NCBI GenBank assembly: GCA_033065855.1
Contig: JAVXUO010001587.1
Coordinates: 1,066,501-1,130,500 of the forward strand
From: Escallonia rubra
Lineage: Eukaryota > Streptophyta > Magnoliopsida > Escalloniales > Escalloniaceae
Reading direction: 5' to 3'
DNA length: 64,000 nt
Under the pieces are notes generated by a model that saw only the letters and a program-made list of their open reading frames with translations, did no database searches and was not told the origin of the DNA. Below, piece by piece: positions 12,190-23,074 of the stretch. A program made the translations under genes and the position numbers. The first letter of the stretch is position 1; the number at the start of each line of letters is the position of its first letter.

Positions 12190-12800
12190 TTGCTTAGTCA
12201 TATAATGACATTCCTGGTATAGACATTCTTGGTATAGACCCGTTGATCGTGGAACACCACGTACCTATCTTGCCTAAAGCGAAACTTGTCAAGTAAAAAC
12301 TCTGTAAGTTGAGATCGAAGTGGTCCATCAAGGTTGAGGAGAATGTGATGAAGTTATCGATATTGGATTTATCCAAATAATTGAATACCCTACTTGGCTA
12401 TCCAACATCGTACCCGTTCCAAAACCTTCTGGTCAAGTCAGGGTGTGTGTTGACTACCGTGACCTAAACCTAGTTTCTCCCAAAGATGAATTCCCTTTGC
12501 CCATCATAGATTGATGATAGACAATATAACAAGCATGAGTTGGTATCCTCTGTAGATTACTTTGCAGGGTATAACCAGATAAAAATGGTTCCTGAGGACC
12601 AGGAGAAGACAGCCTTCACAACTCCTTAGGGTACCTTTTGTTACACATTGATATCTTTTGGTTTGAAGAATACTGGGGCTACATACCAGTGAGCCACTAC
12701 AATTCTGTTCCATGACATGATTCATAAGGAGACAAAAGTGTATATAGATGATATGATCATCAAATCGAGAAAGTGGGAGGTCTATTGGACAGTGTTAAGA
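12190..12800 (+). pseudogene. Reverse transcriptase remnant of element B
   Basis: Read across frames, the stretch shows the conserved order of a Ty3/gypsy reverse transcriptase: a block with YRDLN and FPLPII near 12,450-12,510, GYNQIKM near 12,570, a GLKNTGATYQ block near 12,660, and the catalytic YIDDM motif near 12,740-12,750. Stops interrupt it, including one inside the segment near 12,628. The protein cannot be made. Confidence 0.8.
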
Positions 12801-13599
12801 AATTTGAAGGTTGAGACAGTACGAACATTAGTTTAAACCTGCAGAAGTGTGTGTTTGGGGCTATAGCCAGGAAGTTGTTAGGTTTCATGATAAACAAAAG
12901 AGGGATAGAGGTGGACCTAGCCAAAATCAAAGCCATAGTTGAGATGCCCCCACCCAAGACGGAGAAGAAGATCCAAGGATTCTTGGGTAGAATCCAATAC
13001 ATTAGCCGATTCATATCCTAGTTGACCATGATCTATGATCATGTGTTTAAACTATTGTAGAAGGATTCGACCAAAGAATGGAAACCCTTGCGCAAAGAAG
13101 CCTTTGAAAAAATCAAACAATACATTAGTAATCCCCCAGTCTAAGCCCATCAATACCCAGAAGCCCGTTTATGTTATACCTAATTGTAACTGATACTGCA
13201 GAAGGGGTCATGTTAGCTAAATATTTAGAGAATTCTTCAGTTGAGAGAGCCATATACTATGTCAATAAAAAGCTAACCCAACAAGAAGTGAATTATTCAG
13301 CCCCATTAAGACGTGTGTATCTTTGGTTTATGTACCGCAAAGATTGAGACATTATGTTCTGGCATACCTCATCAGACTGTTAGCTAGAATGAATCCCATT
13401 AAATACATATATGATAAGCATGTCCTGTCTAACTACGGAGCCAAATGGCTTTTGCTATTGTCCGAATTTGATATCACATGTGTCAAACAAAAGTCGATTT
13501 AAGGAAAGGCTGTGGCCGACTTGTTAGTCGATTGTCGGACGATTGGTACCAGCTGATGGGAGGTGAAGTTCCCAGATGAAGAAGTATGCGTTACTGAAT

Positions 13600-14010
13600 C
13601 ATAAATGAAGTGGCAGTTGTATTTTGATGGGGACGTGAACAGAAAATGTTTTGGTGTTGGGATATTGTTAGTCTCACTAGAAGAAGCTCATTCACCCATA
13701 GTAATCAAGCTAACCTTTGACGGTACGAACAACACCGCCGAATTTGAAGGTTGTATCATTGGTTAAAGATAGCCCTAAACCTAAAAGTTCAAGAAATTAC
13801 GGTATATAAAGACTCCGTATTAATAATAAACCAAATCCAGGGTATGTATAATAAACCAGATCCAGGGTATGTGGAGGATAAAAGTTGAACATCTACAAGC
13901 ATATCTTGCCCATTTGATTAAAATCATAGACCAGTTTGAAGATGTGGACTTCCATTACGTCATACATCGGGTCAAGAATAATTTTACCAATGCCTTAGCC
14001 ACCCTTGTGT
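13600..14010 (+). pseudogene. Second RNase H-like domain of element B
   Basis: Frame pieces show YFDG followed by VGILLVS and then FDGTNNTAEFEGC, the pattern of the extra RNase H-like domain of Tat elements, located between the canonical RNase H and the integrase. This places element B in the Tat lineage. The frame is broken near 13,765 and elsewhere. Confidence 0.7.
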
Positions 14011-14089
14011 CAATGGTTGACATGCTCTAAGGACAGAAGGTAAAACCTTTTGTGATATAGAAAAGGGATCGACCAGCCTACTACTTCAT

Positions 14090-15200
14090 GATAGCACCCG
14101 TAAAAGAAGACGGAGTAACCGCGCCATGATATACCAACGTGTAGAATCTTATTCAGGACGAAAAATATCCTAAAGGATGTTTCGTGAAAGATCTGTAGCT
14201 TTGAGACGCTGGTGGCACAGTTCATCATGTGTGACTGAAGATTGTATGAGAGACATTATAATGGAGAACACCAGCTATGTGTAATACAGAGAGAGAGAGA
14301 GAGTAATCTGATCATAGAGGCTACACATGCAGAAGAGTGTGGAACGCACATGAATGGACGAATGCTAATAAAGAAAATTCCCCGACAGGGATATTATTGG
14401 AGTATTATGGAACAAGACTATGTTGAGTATGTGAAAAAGTGTCAAAAGTGTTAGGTGTATGCAAACATACAACATCTCCCTCCCTGAGTGTTATAAAACA
14501 TGACTTATCCCTGGCCATTCTTAGTTTGGGGAACAGAGTGATAGGAAAAATCAGCCCTAAAGCCTTTAATGGACATGAACTCATATTGGTAGCCATAGTT
14601 TATTTCACGAAGTGGGAGGAAACCGCTTTGTATGCCATGCTCAATGCCAGAAAGGTGGCCTAGTTTATACGAACAAACATCATTTGCTGATATGGAGTGC
14701 CCCGGGAGTATCAAACAACGGATTACATTTTGAAGGAAAAGTCACAGACCTAGCCGTGGAGTACGGTATCACCGACATCACTCGTCGCCATACCGACTAC
14801 AGTCCATTGGATCTGTCAAAGCCGCCAACAAGAACGTCAAGAGCATGCTAAGTAAAATGATGGGTTCCTATAGAAGGTGGTCGAATAAGCTCCCTCATGC
14901 CCTCTGGGGCTATAGGACTTCAGTAAGAACGTTGACCCGTATTCACTAGTCTACGACATGGAGGTCGTACTCCTAGTAAAATTGAAATATACTTCCTGAG
15001 AGTGTTGTGGGAGAATCAGATAGTCGAGGAAGATTGGCGCTAGCAGATAAGAAAAGGCTAAAAGCGTTATGTCACATCCAGTGTTACCAAAAGCGAATTG
15101 CCCGAGCCTTTAACAAGTGAGTAAATGGACGCAGTCTAAAAAGGGGAGACTTGGTATTAAAGGAGAACATTGGACAAATTTGGAAGCCGCGAGGAAAGTT
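14090..15200 (+). pseudogene. Integrase remnant of element B
   Basis: Frames at 14,242-14,454 and 14,439-14,663 give the zinc-binding region (ending CQKC) and the start of the catalytic core (IGKISPKAFNG, FTKWEETA). The core and C-terminal region continue with frame changes through a stretch near 14,900 that resembles the conserved block after the active site. A GA microsatellite at 14,289-14,301 disrupts the frame. Not functional. Confidence 0.75.
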
Positions 15201-15300
15201 TTGAATCCTACTGGTCAGGTTCCTATATGACCAAGTAAATCATGGCAGGGGTGCAACAGCACCATTAGTCAATTTTAATAGAATTGAGTTCTCACAAGGC

Positions 15301-15680
15301 GTGGCAGATCCGTGGTTGTCGAAGGCGTGGATTGGTGATGGGGGGCTAGATCCGTGGGTGGCGATAACGGTAGAGTGGTGGTGCTAGGGCAGATCTGTGG
15401 GTGGCAATGACGAGAGTTTGGCGGTGGTGTGGCAGACCTGTGGTTGTCGAAGGCGTGGGTTGGTGATAGGAGGCCAGATCCATGGGTGGAAATGATGGTA
15501 GGGTGGCGGTGCTGGGGCAGATATGTAGGTGACAGTGGCGAGAGTATGGTGGTGGTATGGTAGAACCATGGTTGTTGACGGCGATAAGGGCAGATTCGTG
15601 GATCACAACAGCGATAGGGTGAAGACGGCAATAGGGTGATGACGGGTAAGATTTGGCCGATGGAAGAAATTGTTTGGTGG
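15301..15680. repeat. G-rich tandem repeat (128-bp unit, about 2.3 copies)
   Basis: Units starting at 15,301 and 15,429 share GTGGCAGA(T/C)C, GTGGTTGTCGAAGGCGTGG and a GGTGGTGCT block. A partial third copy starts near 15,555. The long antisense frames here only reflect the repeated purine-rich composition. I cannot assign it to a named family. Confidence 0.8.
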
Positions 15681-16459
15681 TTGCGGTGGTGCTCTGTGTG
15701 TGAGTGGGTTTTCTTAAAATGATACTCATTTTTTGCTTCTAACAAAGTTTGAAGGTTGGATCACAAAACAAAAACTAAAACTCAAAACTCAAAACTCTAA
15801 AATGGAGTTTTAAAAAACAGTCCTATTTTAACATCTGATTTTCAAAACTGGTAGAAGAAAAAAACCAAAAACTATCTGTCAAAGGGTCTTTTTTCTCCAA
15901 TTTAAGAAACTAGAGAAAACATTGAAAAAAATAAAATTGTCAAACGCTACCTGAACAAATCCGCCAGCAATGCTATATAAGTTGAAGTCAAACAACAAAG
16001 ACATCGATTTCAAATGAGTTCCTGAAATGCTTCAGGAACTCCTTTTCCCTTGTTTTTCACATCGGTCATTGTCAATACAATTTGGCACTCTTTTTCCGTT
16101 ATTTTTCACATTGGTCATTGTCAATACAATTTGGCTCTATCCATGGATGAGGTTGTTATCATTTTCCAGCCCATTAATACTGTTCATGCTTGCCTGGAAT
16201 GACATGACATAATGAATTAGAAGCACTTGATATACATGGATTAGAAGCAGACAAACTTACTACATTCAATAGAGGTCAGAACTTCAGAAAGCAAACTACA
16301 GTAAGTCTGTTGGATGTGTTGCCCAACAGTCTCAGATGGAAGCTTTGATTGAGATAATTTTATTTTCTTTAATTCCCTGATAAAAGCCACTTTTTGAATT
16401 TGGGTGGTTTTACCCGATCCACATATACTTACGTTGTTTCCGTGTGATATATATATATA
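15681..16459. other. Non-coding spacer with one small duplication
   Basis: AT-rich sequence with no supportable gene. A unit of about 65 bp containing TTTTTCACAT and GGTCATTGTCAATACAATTTG occurs twice in tandem near 16,052 and 16,117. A run of AAAACTCAAAACTC-type repeats is at 15,765-15,800. Confidence 0.6.
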
Positions 16460-17529
16460 GGGAATAACGAATATATTGCTAGCCTTAGGCAAGGTGCCTA
16501 AGGCTAGAGAATAAAACTACGTAGTTTCGAGTTGGAACAACGTAATATTTCTTTTTCTATCTTTTCTCTCTCCCCGTCAATCTCTCTCTCTCTCTCTCTT
16601 TCTCTCATCAGATCACGTGATAGCCTCTCGCCGGCCGGACCTCGCCCATCACCGGCAACCTTCCACACCGGTGACCATAAGCCCCCACCATCAAACCACA
16701 CGACAGCCCATCACCCATCATATTCTGCCGACGCCCATTGCAAAAATCACCATCTGCCGGCCCATGACAGCCCATCGTCGGCCGCACCTCACCCATCGTC
16801 GGCGAATTTCCATGCCGGCCACATGACAGGAACAAAATCACCTTCTGCCGATGCCCACCACAAAAATCACCATCCGCTGGCCCATGACAGCCCATCGCCG
16901 TTGACTTTCCATGTCGGCCACATGACAGGAACATTCATTACCATCCGCCCAATCGCCAGCCTCCTTCTCCGGTAACACAATATCGCGAATCACCCAATTT
17001 GAGTAATTTACTAACGATTAAAATGTAGATATTCTCAATTGTTACAAATCCAATTAAAATTTAATGAATCCGTTTTGAACTTTGAGATGTTGCCGAGGTG
17101 GGGTTGTTGCAGTGGTGGATTTCTGGGTTGAGGATGGTGGCGGCAGAAATTTGTGATGGTCTGTAGTCCACGGTGGTGGCGTGGTGGGTTCCTGGGATTG
17201 CGACGGTGATGTATTCTTGTGGGGTGGTGGTGGCGTGTTCTCTAATGGGTGAGGGGAGAGAGATGTGGTAGGGGTGAGTTTTGTAATGGTGGTGGTGTTT
17301 CGGTTGATGGTGGTGGTGGGTGGTCTGTGATGATGAGGCAGTCGTTAATGAGGTTGCTAAGGTCACCAGCGATGGAAGGTTGGCGGACTGAGATATGTGT
17401 GTGTGAGAGAGTGAATCAGGAAGGAAGAAAAAAATATAAGAAATAAGTAAGTAATTTTGGTCAAAACTACGTAGTATTGATTCCTAGCCTTAGGCAAGTT
17501 GCCTAAGGCTTGCAATAGATTCGCTTTTC

Positions 17530-17531
<2 letters not shown>
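16460..17531. mobile_element. MULE-like terminal-inverted-repeat element with palindromic ends
   Basis: The left end starts GGGAATAACGAATATATTGC at 16,460. The right end, read on the minus strand from 17,531, starts GGGAAAAGCGAATCTATTGC. The inverted match runs about 70 bp. Both ends then carry a hairpin based on AGCCTTAGGCA/TGCCTAAGGCT (16,481-16,505 and 17,486-17,510) and the palindrome ACTACGTAGT (within 16,514-16,527, and at 17,466-17,475). The nine bases on each side are ATATATATA, compatible with a 9-bp target duplication, but the flanks are TA microsatellites, so this is weak. The interior is GC-rich without a transposase. The TIR start with G and the 9-bp duplication suggest a non-autonomous Mutator-like element. 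Confidence 0.7.
16720..16935. repeat. 121-bp tandem repeat inside the MULE-like element
   Basis: Two copies of a unit of about 121 bp share TCTGCCGA(C/T)GCCCA, AAAAATCACCATC and GGCCCATGACAGCCCATCG. Open frames on both strands here are repeat artefacts. Confidence 0.75.

Positions 17532-17533
<2 letters not shown>

Positions 17534-17581
<48 letters not shown>
17534..17581. repeat. TA dinucleotide microsatellite
   Basis: About 24 TA units directly next to the right end of the MULE-like element, downstream of the CYP716 gene's 3' end. Confidence 0.95.
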
Positions 17582-17585
<4 letters not shown>

Positions 17586-17798
17586 TTCATAATTTTTGTT
17601 GCCCTTCAATGTTTAGATCTAATGTTTAAATCCATCGAATTTCATAAACTTTATATTAATAAAGCATTGTAAGACATACAATACATATATAATTGAGCGA
17701 AGATTCCTCAGCTAGTTCAATGTAGTTGACAATTTATTGCTATGCTCGATCGCGTAGAAAAATTATTGCTATGGCGATTGAACTTCCAGTATAGCTAG

Positions 17799-19636
17799 TC
17801 ATGAACAACTTTGAGCTTTATTTTCACGAGGAACCAAGCGAATTGGGAGTCCGTCCACGGGTATGGGCATTGGCTTGTACACAATCTTTTCATCTGGAAT
17901 TAGCTTTTCCCATCTGAACTTAGTTATCAACCTGTGGACGAAGATTAGTATTTCAAGACGAGAAAACTCGGCGCCAGGGCACATCCTAGCTCCTCCCCCA
18001 AAAGGTATAAAAGTGTATGGTGCAGGTCCATTATCTTCGAATCTAGAAGGGTCAAACTTCTCTGGGTTTGGGAAGTATTTGGGATCTTTGTTTGTCGAAT
18101 ATGTGCTCCAGAAAATCTGCAAGAAAGAGGGTGAACAAGGTTAAAACTCACCTAGAATTATTCTGGTCACTTTTGTAGCATTAACAAATGGAATCAAAAT
18201 GGTTCGACTGTTGTACCTTCCATCCTTTGGGAACGGTGAAGCCTGCATAAGTGAAGTCACTTATAACATGTTTGAAACCTCCTACAGCAGGAGGTTGTAG
18301 TCTCAGTGCTTCATTAATAACGTTGCGAGAATACTTCATCTTTTGGCAGTCGTCCCGGTTCAACAAACTTTCTGGCTCTTTTGAATTTGCAACTTCCAGT
18401 TGTTCTGTTGATCAATAACAACACTTAGCCTGATCTCTGCTATGTTAATTAATCAACTGCTATGCCACGGTCTCTCACAGCATAGCCATATACAGCATTT
18501 CCTAGTAATAATAAAGCAAAAGAAGAAGTTGACAGTCCGAAGGGTACTTTTCTTTATATCTCCTTTTTCTTTCACTGGTCATAGGACTGAAACTTTGCTT
18601 CTTGAGTTTCAAGTGTGATATTGTAACAAAAACTTTCACTGCTCATAGGACTGAAACTTTGCTTCTTGAGTTTCAAGGAAGCAATAAAAGTGAAAGCATT
18701 ACCTTTCAGTACTTTGGCATAGACATCCGGATGATCTGCAAGATAGTAGAGTACAAAGCTCATGGCAATGGCCACCGTCTCGTGGCTGGCAAGAAGCGCA
18801 CCTAAAACCGTATCAGCAATATCGTTCTTGGTCATAGACATGCCATTCTCATCCGTGGAAAGAAGTATATGAGACATCAAGTTAGGAGCCGCCAACTCTT
18901 TTTCCTCATAAAGTTTCCTTCTCCTCTCCTCAATTATTGGCGTCAGCTCGACGCGTATAAAGTTGGCGGCCTTAATACCGTTACTGAAAGTTGTGCCAGG
19001 AAAATTCACGGGCACGGACAAAAGTCCGGCCGCCACCTTGGCGTAAGGCTCTGAAAGCCGGGCGATGTGTTCCGAATCATCGATGCTCATAAAAAGCTTG
19101 CACCCCACAGCAAAAGTGAATTTCTTTGATAAAGGGTAAGCTTTCACTTGGTTATTGGCAGTATTCCATTCGGTTTCCAGGTGCTGCATCACCATGGAGT
19201 CGATGATCGGGACGTACCGTTTGAGCGCATCTGGCTTAAGGAACTCGGCAAAAAAGCCGCTGTTTCTCTTTGCTTTTTCCGCAGCGGAACCGCTGGATGA
19301 CATGGTGATTTTCTCGAGCGAGCGGGGCCACCATGAAACGACAAGTTTGTTTTCGTTGGAGAACAAAAACTTGTTACCTGCAGGGCTACACAAGACCGCC
19401 ATGGTCTCTCCGGCGAGGGAGGTCTTGAAGATCTCGGGGGAGTGTTTGGTCCTTCTTTCATCTATGAACTTGTCCGGGGTACGGTTTTCGGACACTAATT
19501 CTAGTGTTTCTCCAACGATTGGCCAACCTGTATTACCAGGAGGGAATTTGGGACTATCAGTTTTGAAGTGGAAGACGAGAAGAAAAGAGAGAGAGAACAG
19601 GGCAAGTAAGAGTAGGGACGCCAGTAACAACTCCAT
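17799..19636 (-). CDS. CYP716: Cytochrome P450, CYP716 family (complete, 3 exons)
   Basis: Membrane-bound haem monooxygenase of the CYP85 clan; CYP716 members typically oxidise triterpene scaffolds such as amyrins at the ER surface. I splice exons 19,636-18,703, 18,404-18,217 and 18,116-17,799, with GT-AG introns of 298 and 100 bp and total 1,440 nt, giving 479 residues, the normal CYP716 length. The ATG at 19,636 starts a hydrophobic anchor ([20 protein letters not shown]) followed by the proline hinge PPGNTGWP. Family hallmarks include [25 protein letters not shown] and [11 protein letters not shown]. The ExxR motif is EALR, followed by the F-DPSRF block and the haem loop [10 protein letters not shown] with its cysteine. 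The I-helix reads ASHETVA instead of the usual GGHDTAS, so oxygen activation may differ. Intron 1 holds a 62-bp duplication. The substrate is unknown; family assignment is firm. Confidence 0.93.
18570..18680. repeat. 62-bp tandem duplication in CYP716 intron 1
   Basis: Two copies of a segment containing CATAGGACTGAAACTTTG and CTTCTTGAGTTTCAAG, about 62 bp apart, lie in the 298-bp first intron and do not touch the splice sites. Confidence 0.85.
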
Positions 19637-20414
19637 GGCACAAGTGCGCGTGTGTAGGGTGAGTGTGCGCTGTGTGATTCGGATCGGAGCAGCGAGAAGA
19701 GGGATAGATGTTGTCTTTGCAGCAGGTTTTGGACGGATAAATAAGGGTAGAAATAAGAAGATATCCGCAGGGTGTAAAAGACTCTCAGAAAAAGAAAAAC
19801 TGGTTTGCAATTAATGCCAGCATTCGGCAGTTTTTAGGTTAAGCTTCACTTTTATTACTAAATAAATATCGTTAAAGTAAAGATAGAAAAATACATTGCT
19901 TTCTTTGATATATCTTTAGTGACAAAAGTATAGCGCAAGTAATTAAAAATAAATTTTCGTTCAAATTCGCCTCACCTTATCTTGCTCTCTTTTTCCGTTT
20001 TTCTTTTTGTTATCATTCTTCTACGGTATTAAGTTTTAGCTTGATTCGTTCGACCCGTTCAAGAGAAATTGTGAAGTTTGAATATAATGGGTTAGACGCT
20101 CGTCCTCTTTTTGGTTTTCTATATTCTTGTGTCTTCATCTTGGATGATGTAACGAATTGGTAAACTTTGGCGAGAGGTATGAATTCTCAAACAATAGAAG
20201 TTATATGAATTATTATTCCTTTATCTTATACTGTAATTGTACCACGTCATATTTATCAGCGTTTTATTAAATTATGTTTTCAAGACAGACGTTCTTGTGT
20301 GAATTTCTCCATAGCTAGCTTGACACACAAAATTAGCCAGCCAATTGTTTGTTTAGCTGTTGGGAGAGTGGGTCCATGAGGAATGTATGTAGCTAACAAT
20401 GTTTGGATTAAAAT

Positions 20415-20615
20415 TTTGACCATCCTATGTCATTGACTTGATGTTTATATGTACCAAATTTCGACTACACTTGCCCAGCGATTTTTGACCATCATATGTT
20501 ATTGACTTAATGTTTATGTACCAAATTTCGACTACACTTGCTCATTGATTTTTGACCGTCCTATGTCATTGACTTGATGTTTATGTACCAAATTTCAACT
20601 ACACTTGCCACACTT
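20415..20615. repeat. Tandem repeat of about 70 bp, three copies
   Basis: TTTTGACC(A/G)TC, then TATGT(C/T)ATTGACTT and TACCAAATTTC-ACTACACTTG repeat three times. The corresponding place in the second copy of the larger duplication (21,627-21,680) has only one unit, so the expansion is local. Confidence 0.85.
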
Positions 20616-21236
20616 AATTACTATAGCTCGTGAATATGATGGCTGTAGAAAACTACCCGCACTCCTATGTTTTGATTTTAAGCTTCACTTTTCTTATTAA
20701 ATAAATATCTTAAAAAGTGGAAAGAAAAAAATATATGACTTTCTTTAATGTATATTTCTGATGTTAAAAGTTTAGCGTAAGTAATAAAAAATGAGTTTTG
20801 GTTCGTATACGCCACCTTATCTTGCTCATTTTTATGTTTTCTTTTATCATTCTTCTAGTGTATTGAGTTTTAGCTCGACTAATTCAACCTGATCAAAAAA
20901 GAAATTTGGATTTCAATGAAATGCGTTAGGTGCTCCTCTGTTTTTTATTTATTTTTTAATATTAGTGTATCAATATATATATATGATTTTGTCCCTAGCT
21001 TGGATCTCTTGTTAGAAGCGTCCTTCGAATATAAGTTTTAGTCCAAAAATCTAGCAGTATATTTCGCCTAGAATAACACCCGAAGAATATTTCAAGTATA
21101 ACGGTGGTAAATATGATTGATGTAACTAAAGGGCAAGAGCTAATGAAAATAAGAGATTCCTAGACTATGAGGTTAAAGAATTAATATTTCTCATCTTATG
21201 AGTTGGTTGAACCACATTATAGTTATCTTCTCTTCC

Positions 21237-21437
21237 ATTTTTTTTTTTGGTTAGATCACCCAGTAACCGGACAACATATTGGGAGCTGACTAATCCAGGT
21301 TCGAGCCGGGCAGAACCATATGGGCGGCAAAGGCTCTCCCTACCAAGTTTTAACACAGTTACATTCTCAGGACTCGAATCCGAGATCTCTAATTAAGTTA
21401 GGACAATCCCTTGTCAACTAACCAACGCGCTTGGTGG
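21237..21437 (-). mobile_element. tRNA-derived SINE-like insertion
   Basis: On the minus strand the segment has an A-box-like GCGCGTTGGTTAGTTG, a B-box-like GGATTCGAGTCC about 45 bp later, and ends in a run of adenines (plus-strand poly-T at 21,238-21,249). This is the arrangement of an RNA polymerase III-transcribed plant SINE of about 200 bp. A repeated ATAGTTATC near both sides (about 21,219 and 21,452) may be a target duplication, but spacing is imperfect. It lies only in the second copy of the duplicated segment. Confidence 0.55.
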
Positions 21438-21908
21438 TAACTATATCATAGTTATCATCAGAACATTCAAATATTGTTTTCAAGATAGACATTCTTGTCT
21501 TAATTTCTCCGTAGCTTGACAGCCATATAGTGACATATTTGGTTGCCGTTAGCCAGCCTAATTCGTTTGTTTAGCTGTTGGGAGGTTGGGTCCGTGGGGA
21601 GATGTAGCTAACAATGTTTGGATGGAACTTTTGACTATCCTATGTTATTAGCTTGATGTTAATGTACCAAATTTGGACTACACTTGCCCAGTGATTTCCC
21701 AGTGCAGCCATACGCAATTATTGAAGCACATGAATATAATGGTGGTAGAATTCATTTCTAAAATGTCTTTAAGAAACACTTTAGATTTAGATAACAACCA
21801 AATGAAAGTTTTCTATCATAAAGTGGCGGCACAAGTCTTAATTATCACAAACTGCAATTCTTAAGACATACATCTAACAATTCCCCCAACCCCTCACCAA
21901 CAGCCCAG

Positions 21909-22808
21909 TTACGGAATTAATCCAGCAGCCTTCATCATGGTAGGATTCACAACACTGTACCCTCCGTCAACCACCAGGTTGAGTCCACTCACATAACTCG
22001 CTTCATCACTCGCCAAGTAGAGCGCGGCCATCGCCACATCCTTAACCTTCAGAATCTTCCCCTTCAGATTTGCAGTTGCGTGCGAACTCGCTTCCACTAC
22101 CTCGGCAGGCACCCCAAAATTGGACCCGCTGACCATTCCCGTGGGCGAAACACAGTTGACCCTTATCCCATACTGTCCCAACTCGGCTGCTAGGTTCTTC
22201 GTTAGCCCCACAATTCCATACTTGGACACAGTATACGGATGACTTGCGACTCCTGCAATTGATGCACAAGCACTTGCAGTGAAGAGTATACACCCCTGGC
22301 GCCGCGGGACCATCACCCTAGCGGCGTGTTTGGCTCCTAACAACGAACCAACCAAGTTAACGCCAAGGACGCGTTCAAGATCGGATTTGTTGGTGTGCAA
22401 GATGTTGGCAAAAGGGCTGTCTACTATGCCCGCGTTGTTGTACATTATGTCCAGATGTCCGTACTTTGACACCGCTGTGTCGATGAGACGGATCACGTCG
22501 TCTTCGTTGGAGACATCGCAGTGCATGTAGCACACGTTTTCGCCGAGTTTGTCCGAGATTTTTCGGCCTAGTTCGTCTTGAATATCAGCAATGACAACCT
22601 TGGCACCATTTTCGGCGAAAAGGTGAACGGTGCTTTCTCCGATTCCACTTGCGCCGCCGGTGACAATTGCCACTTTGCCGTGCAACCTTTAAAATGGAAA
22701 CGCATCAGAAAAATTGTTAAACGGGAACTTAAGAAAGCAAATACTATATGAGAATTGAGAACATGCTGACCTTTTATTTGAGGCTGCCACATTTGAAACA
22801 TCGGACAT
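21909..22808 (-). CDS. Short-chain dehydrogenase/reductase, SDR110C/ABA2-like (complete, 2 exons)
   Basis: Classical NAD(P)-dependent oxidoreductase that interconverts alcohol and ketone groups, probably in the cytosol. Exon 1 is only 38 bp (22,808-22,771) and encodes MSDVSNVAASNK plus two bases of the next codon; exon 2 is 22,686-21,909; the intron is 84 bp, GT-AG. Total 816 nt gives 271 residues, normal for the family. The cofactor loop is TGGASGIG, an aspartate ends the second strand (VVIADIQ, suggesting NAD preference), then YNNAG, the catalytic serine in the SACASIAG block and YTVSK. Closest families by motif are secoisolariciresinol dehydrogenase, momilactone-synthase-like and ABA2-like enzymes; motifs cannot separate them. 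It sits between two P450 genes, which suggests a role in the same specialised pathway. Confidence 0.93.
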
Positions 22809-23074
22809 GATTCTTTGTATGACTGCAATTCAGCTCCAAAAGGGAAAGCAAACTCCTTGCCGGTCTTCTGTTTCTTCCTTGGTTCTCCTGCTGTAATATA
22901 TAGAAGGCAAAAGGACGGGAACGGTCCATTACTAATTGTTTTAAGAAACGGAAATCCAATGTCTGACTGGATCTTGCACAGAAAATTAAGGTACAATTGA
23001 TCAACTCGTTAATAATGTCTCAAGTGAACCACACAGACACAACAAAAACCAGGGCACACTTCCCTTTCCACTCT

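Larger units (their letters stand above)
5478..15240 (+). mobile_element. Ty3/gypsy Tat-type retrotransposon remnant B, carrying a solo LTR insertion
   Basis: Internal region of a Tat-type element, same orientation and family as A. From left to right: primer-binding site (5,478), 5' leader with tandem repeats (6,123-6,600), gag (about 6,990-7,660), a gag-protease linker (about 8,120-8,330), a foreign solo LTR (8,559-10,728), protease remnant (about 10,860-11,010), reverse transcriptase (about 12,190-12,800), RNase H (about 13,150-13,520), second RNase H-like domain (about 13,600-14,010) and integrase (about 14,090-15,200). All frames contain stops or shifts. No 3' LTR is recognisable after 15,240. 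It is a dead element. Confidence 0.85.
19839..21750. repeat. Direct duplication of a roughly 0.8 kb segment upstream of CYP716
   Basis: The segment 19,839-20,670 reappears at 20,680-21,750. Matching anchors are TTAAGCTTCACTTTT (19,840 and 20,680), CACCTTATCTTGCTC (19,974 and 20,814), TTTGTTTAGCTGTTGGGAG (20,347 and 21,568) and TACCAAATTT-GACTACACTTG (20,453 and 21,665). The second copy is longer because a SINE-like sequence and other DNA were inserted. No coding sequence is recognisable in either copy. Confidence 0.8.

Noticed and set aside
15275-15745. Antisense frames of 127-156 codons
   Set aside because: They lie over a 128-bp G-rich tandem repeat; several overlapping frames are open because of composition, no ATG context or domain is recognisable.
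16532-16975. 147-codon frame and antisense partner inside the MULE-like element
   Set aside because: Begins in a CT microsatellite and runs through a 121-bp tandem repeat; open on both strands, no domain.
19155-19814. 219-codon plus-strand frame
   Set aside because: Complete shadow of CYP716 exon 1, which has full family motifs on the minus strand.
21290-21380. Possible tRNA gene (GGTTCGAGCC and GACTCGAATCC)
   Set aside because: No cloverleaf could be drawn; box spacing and the poly-A tail on the minus strand fit a SINE better.
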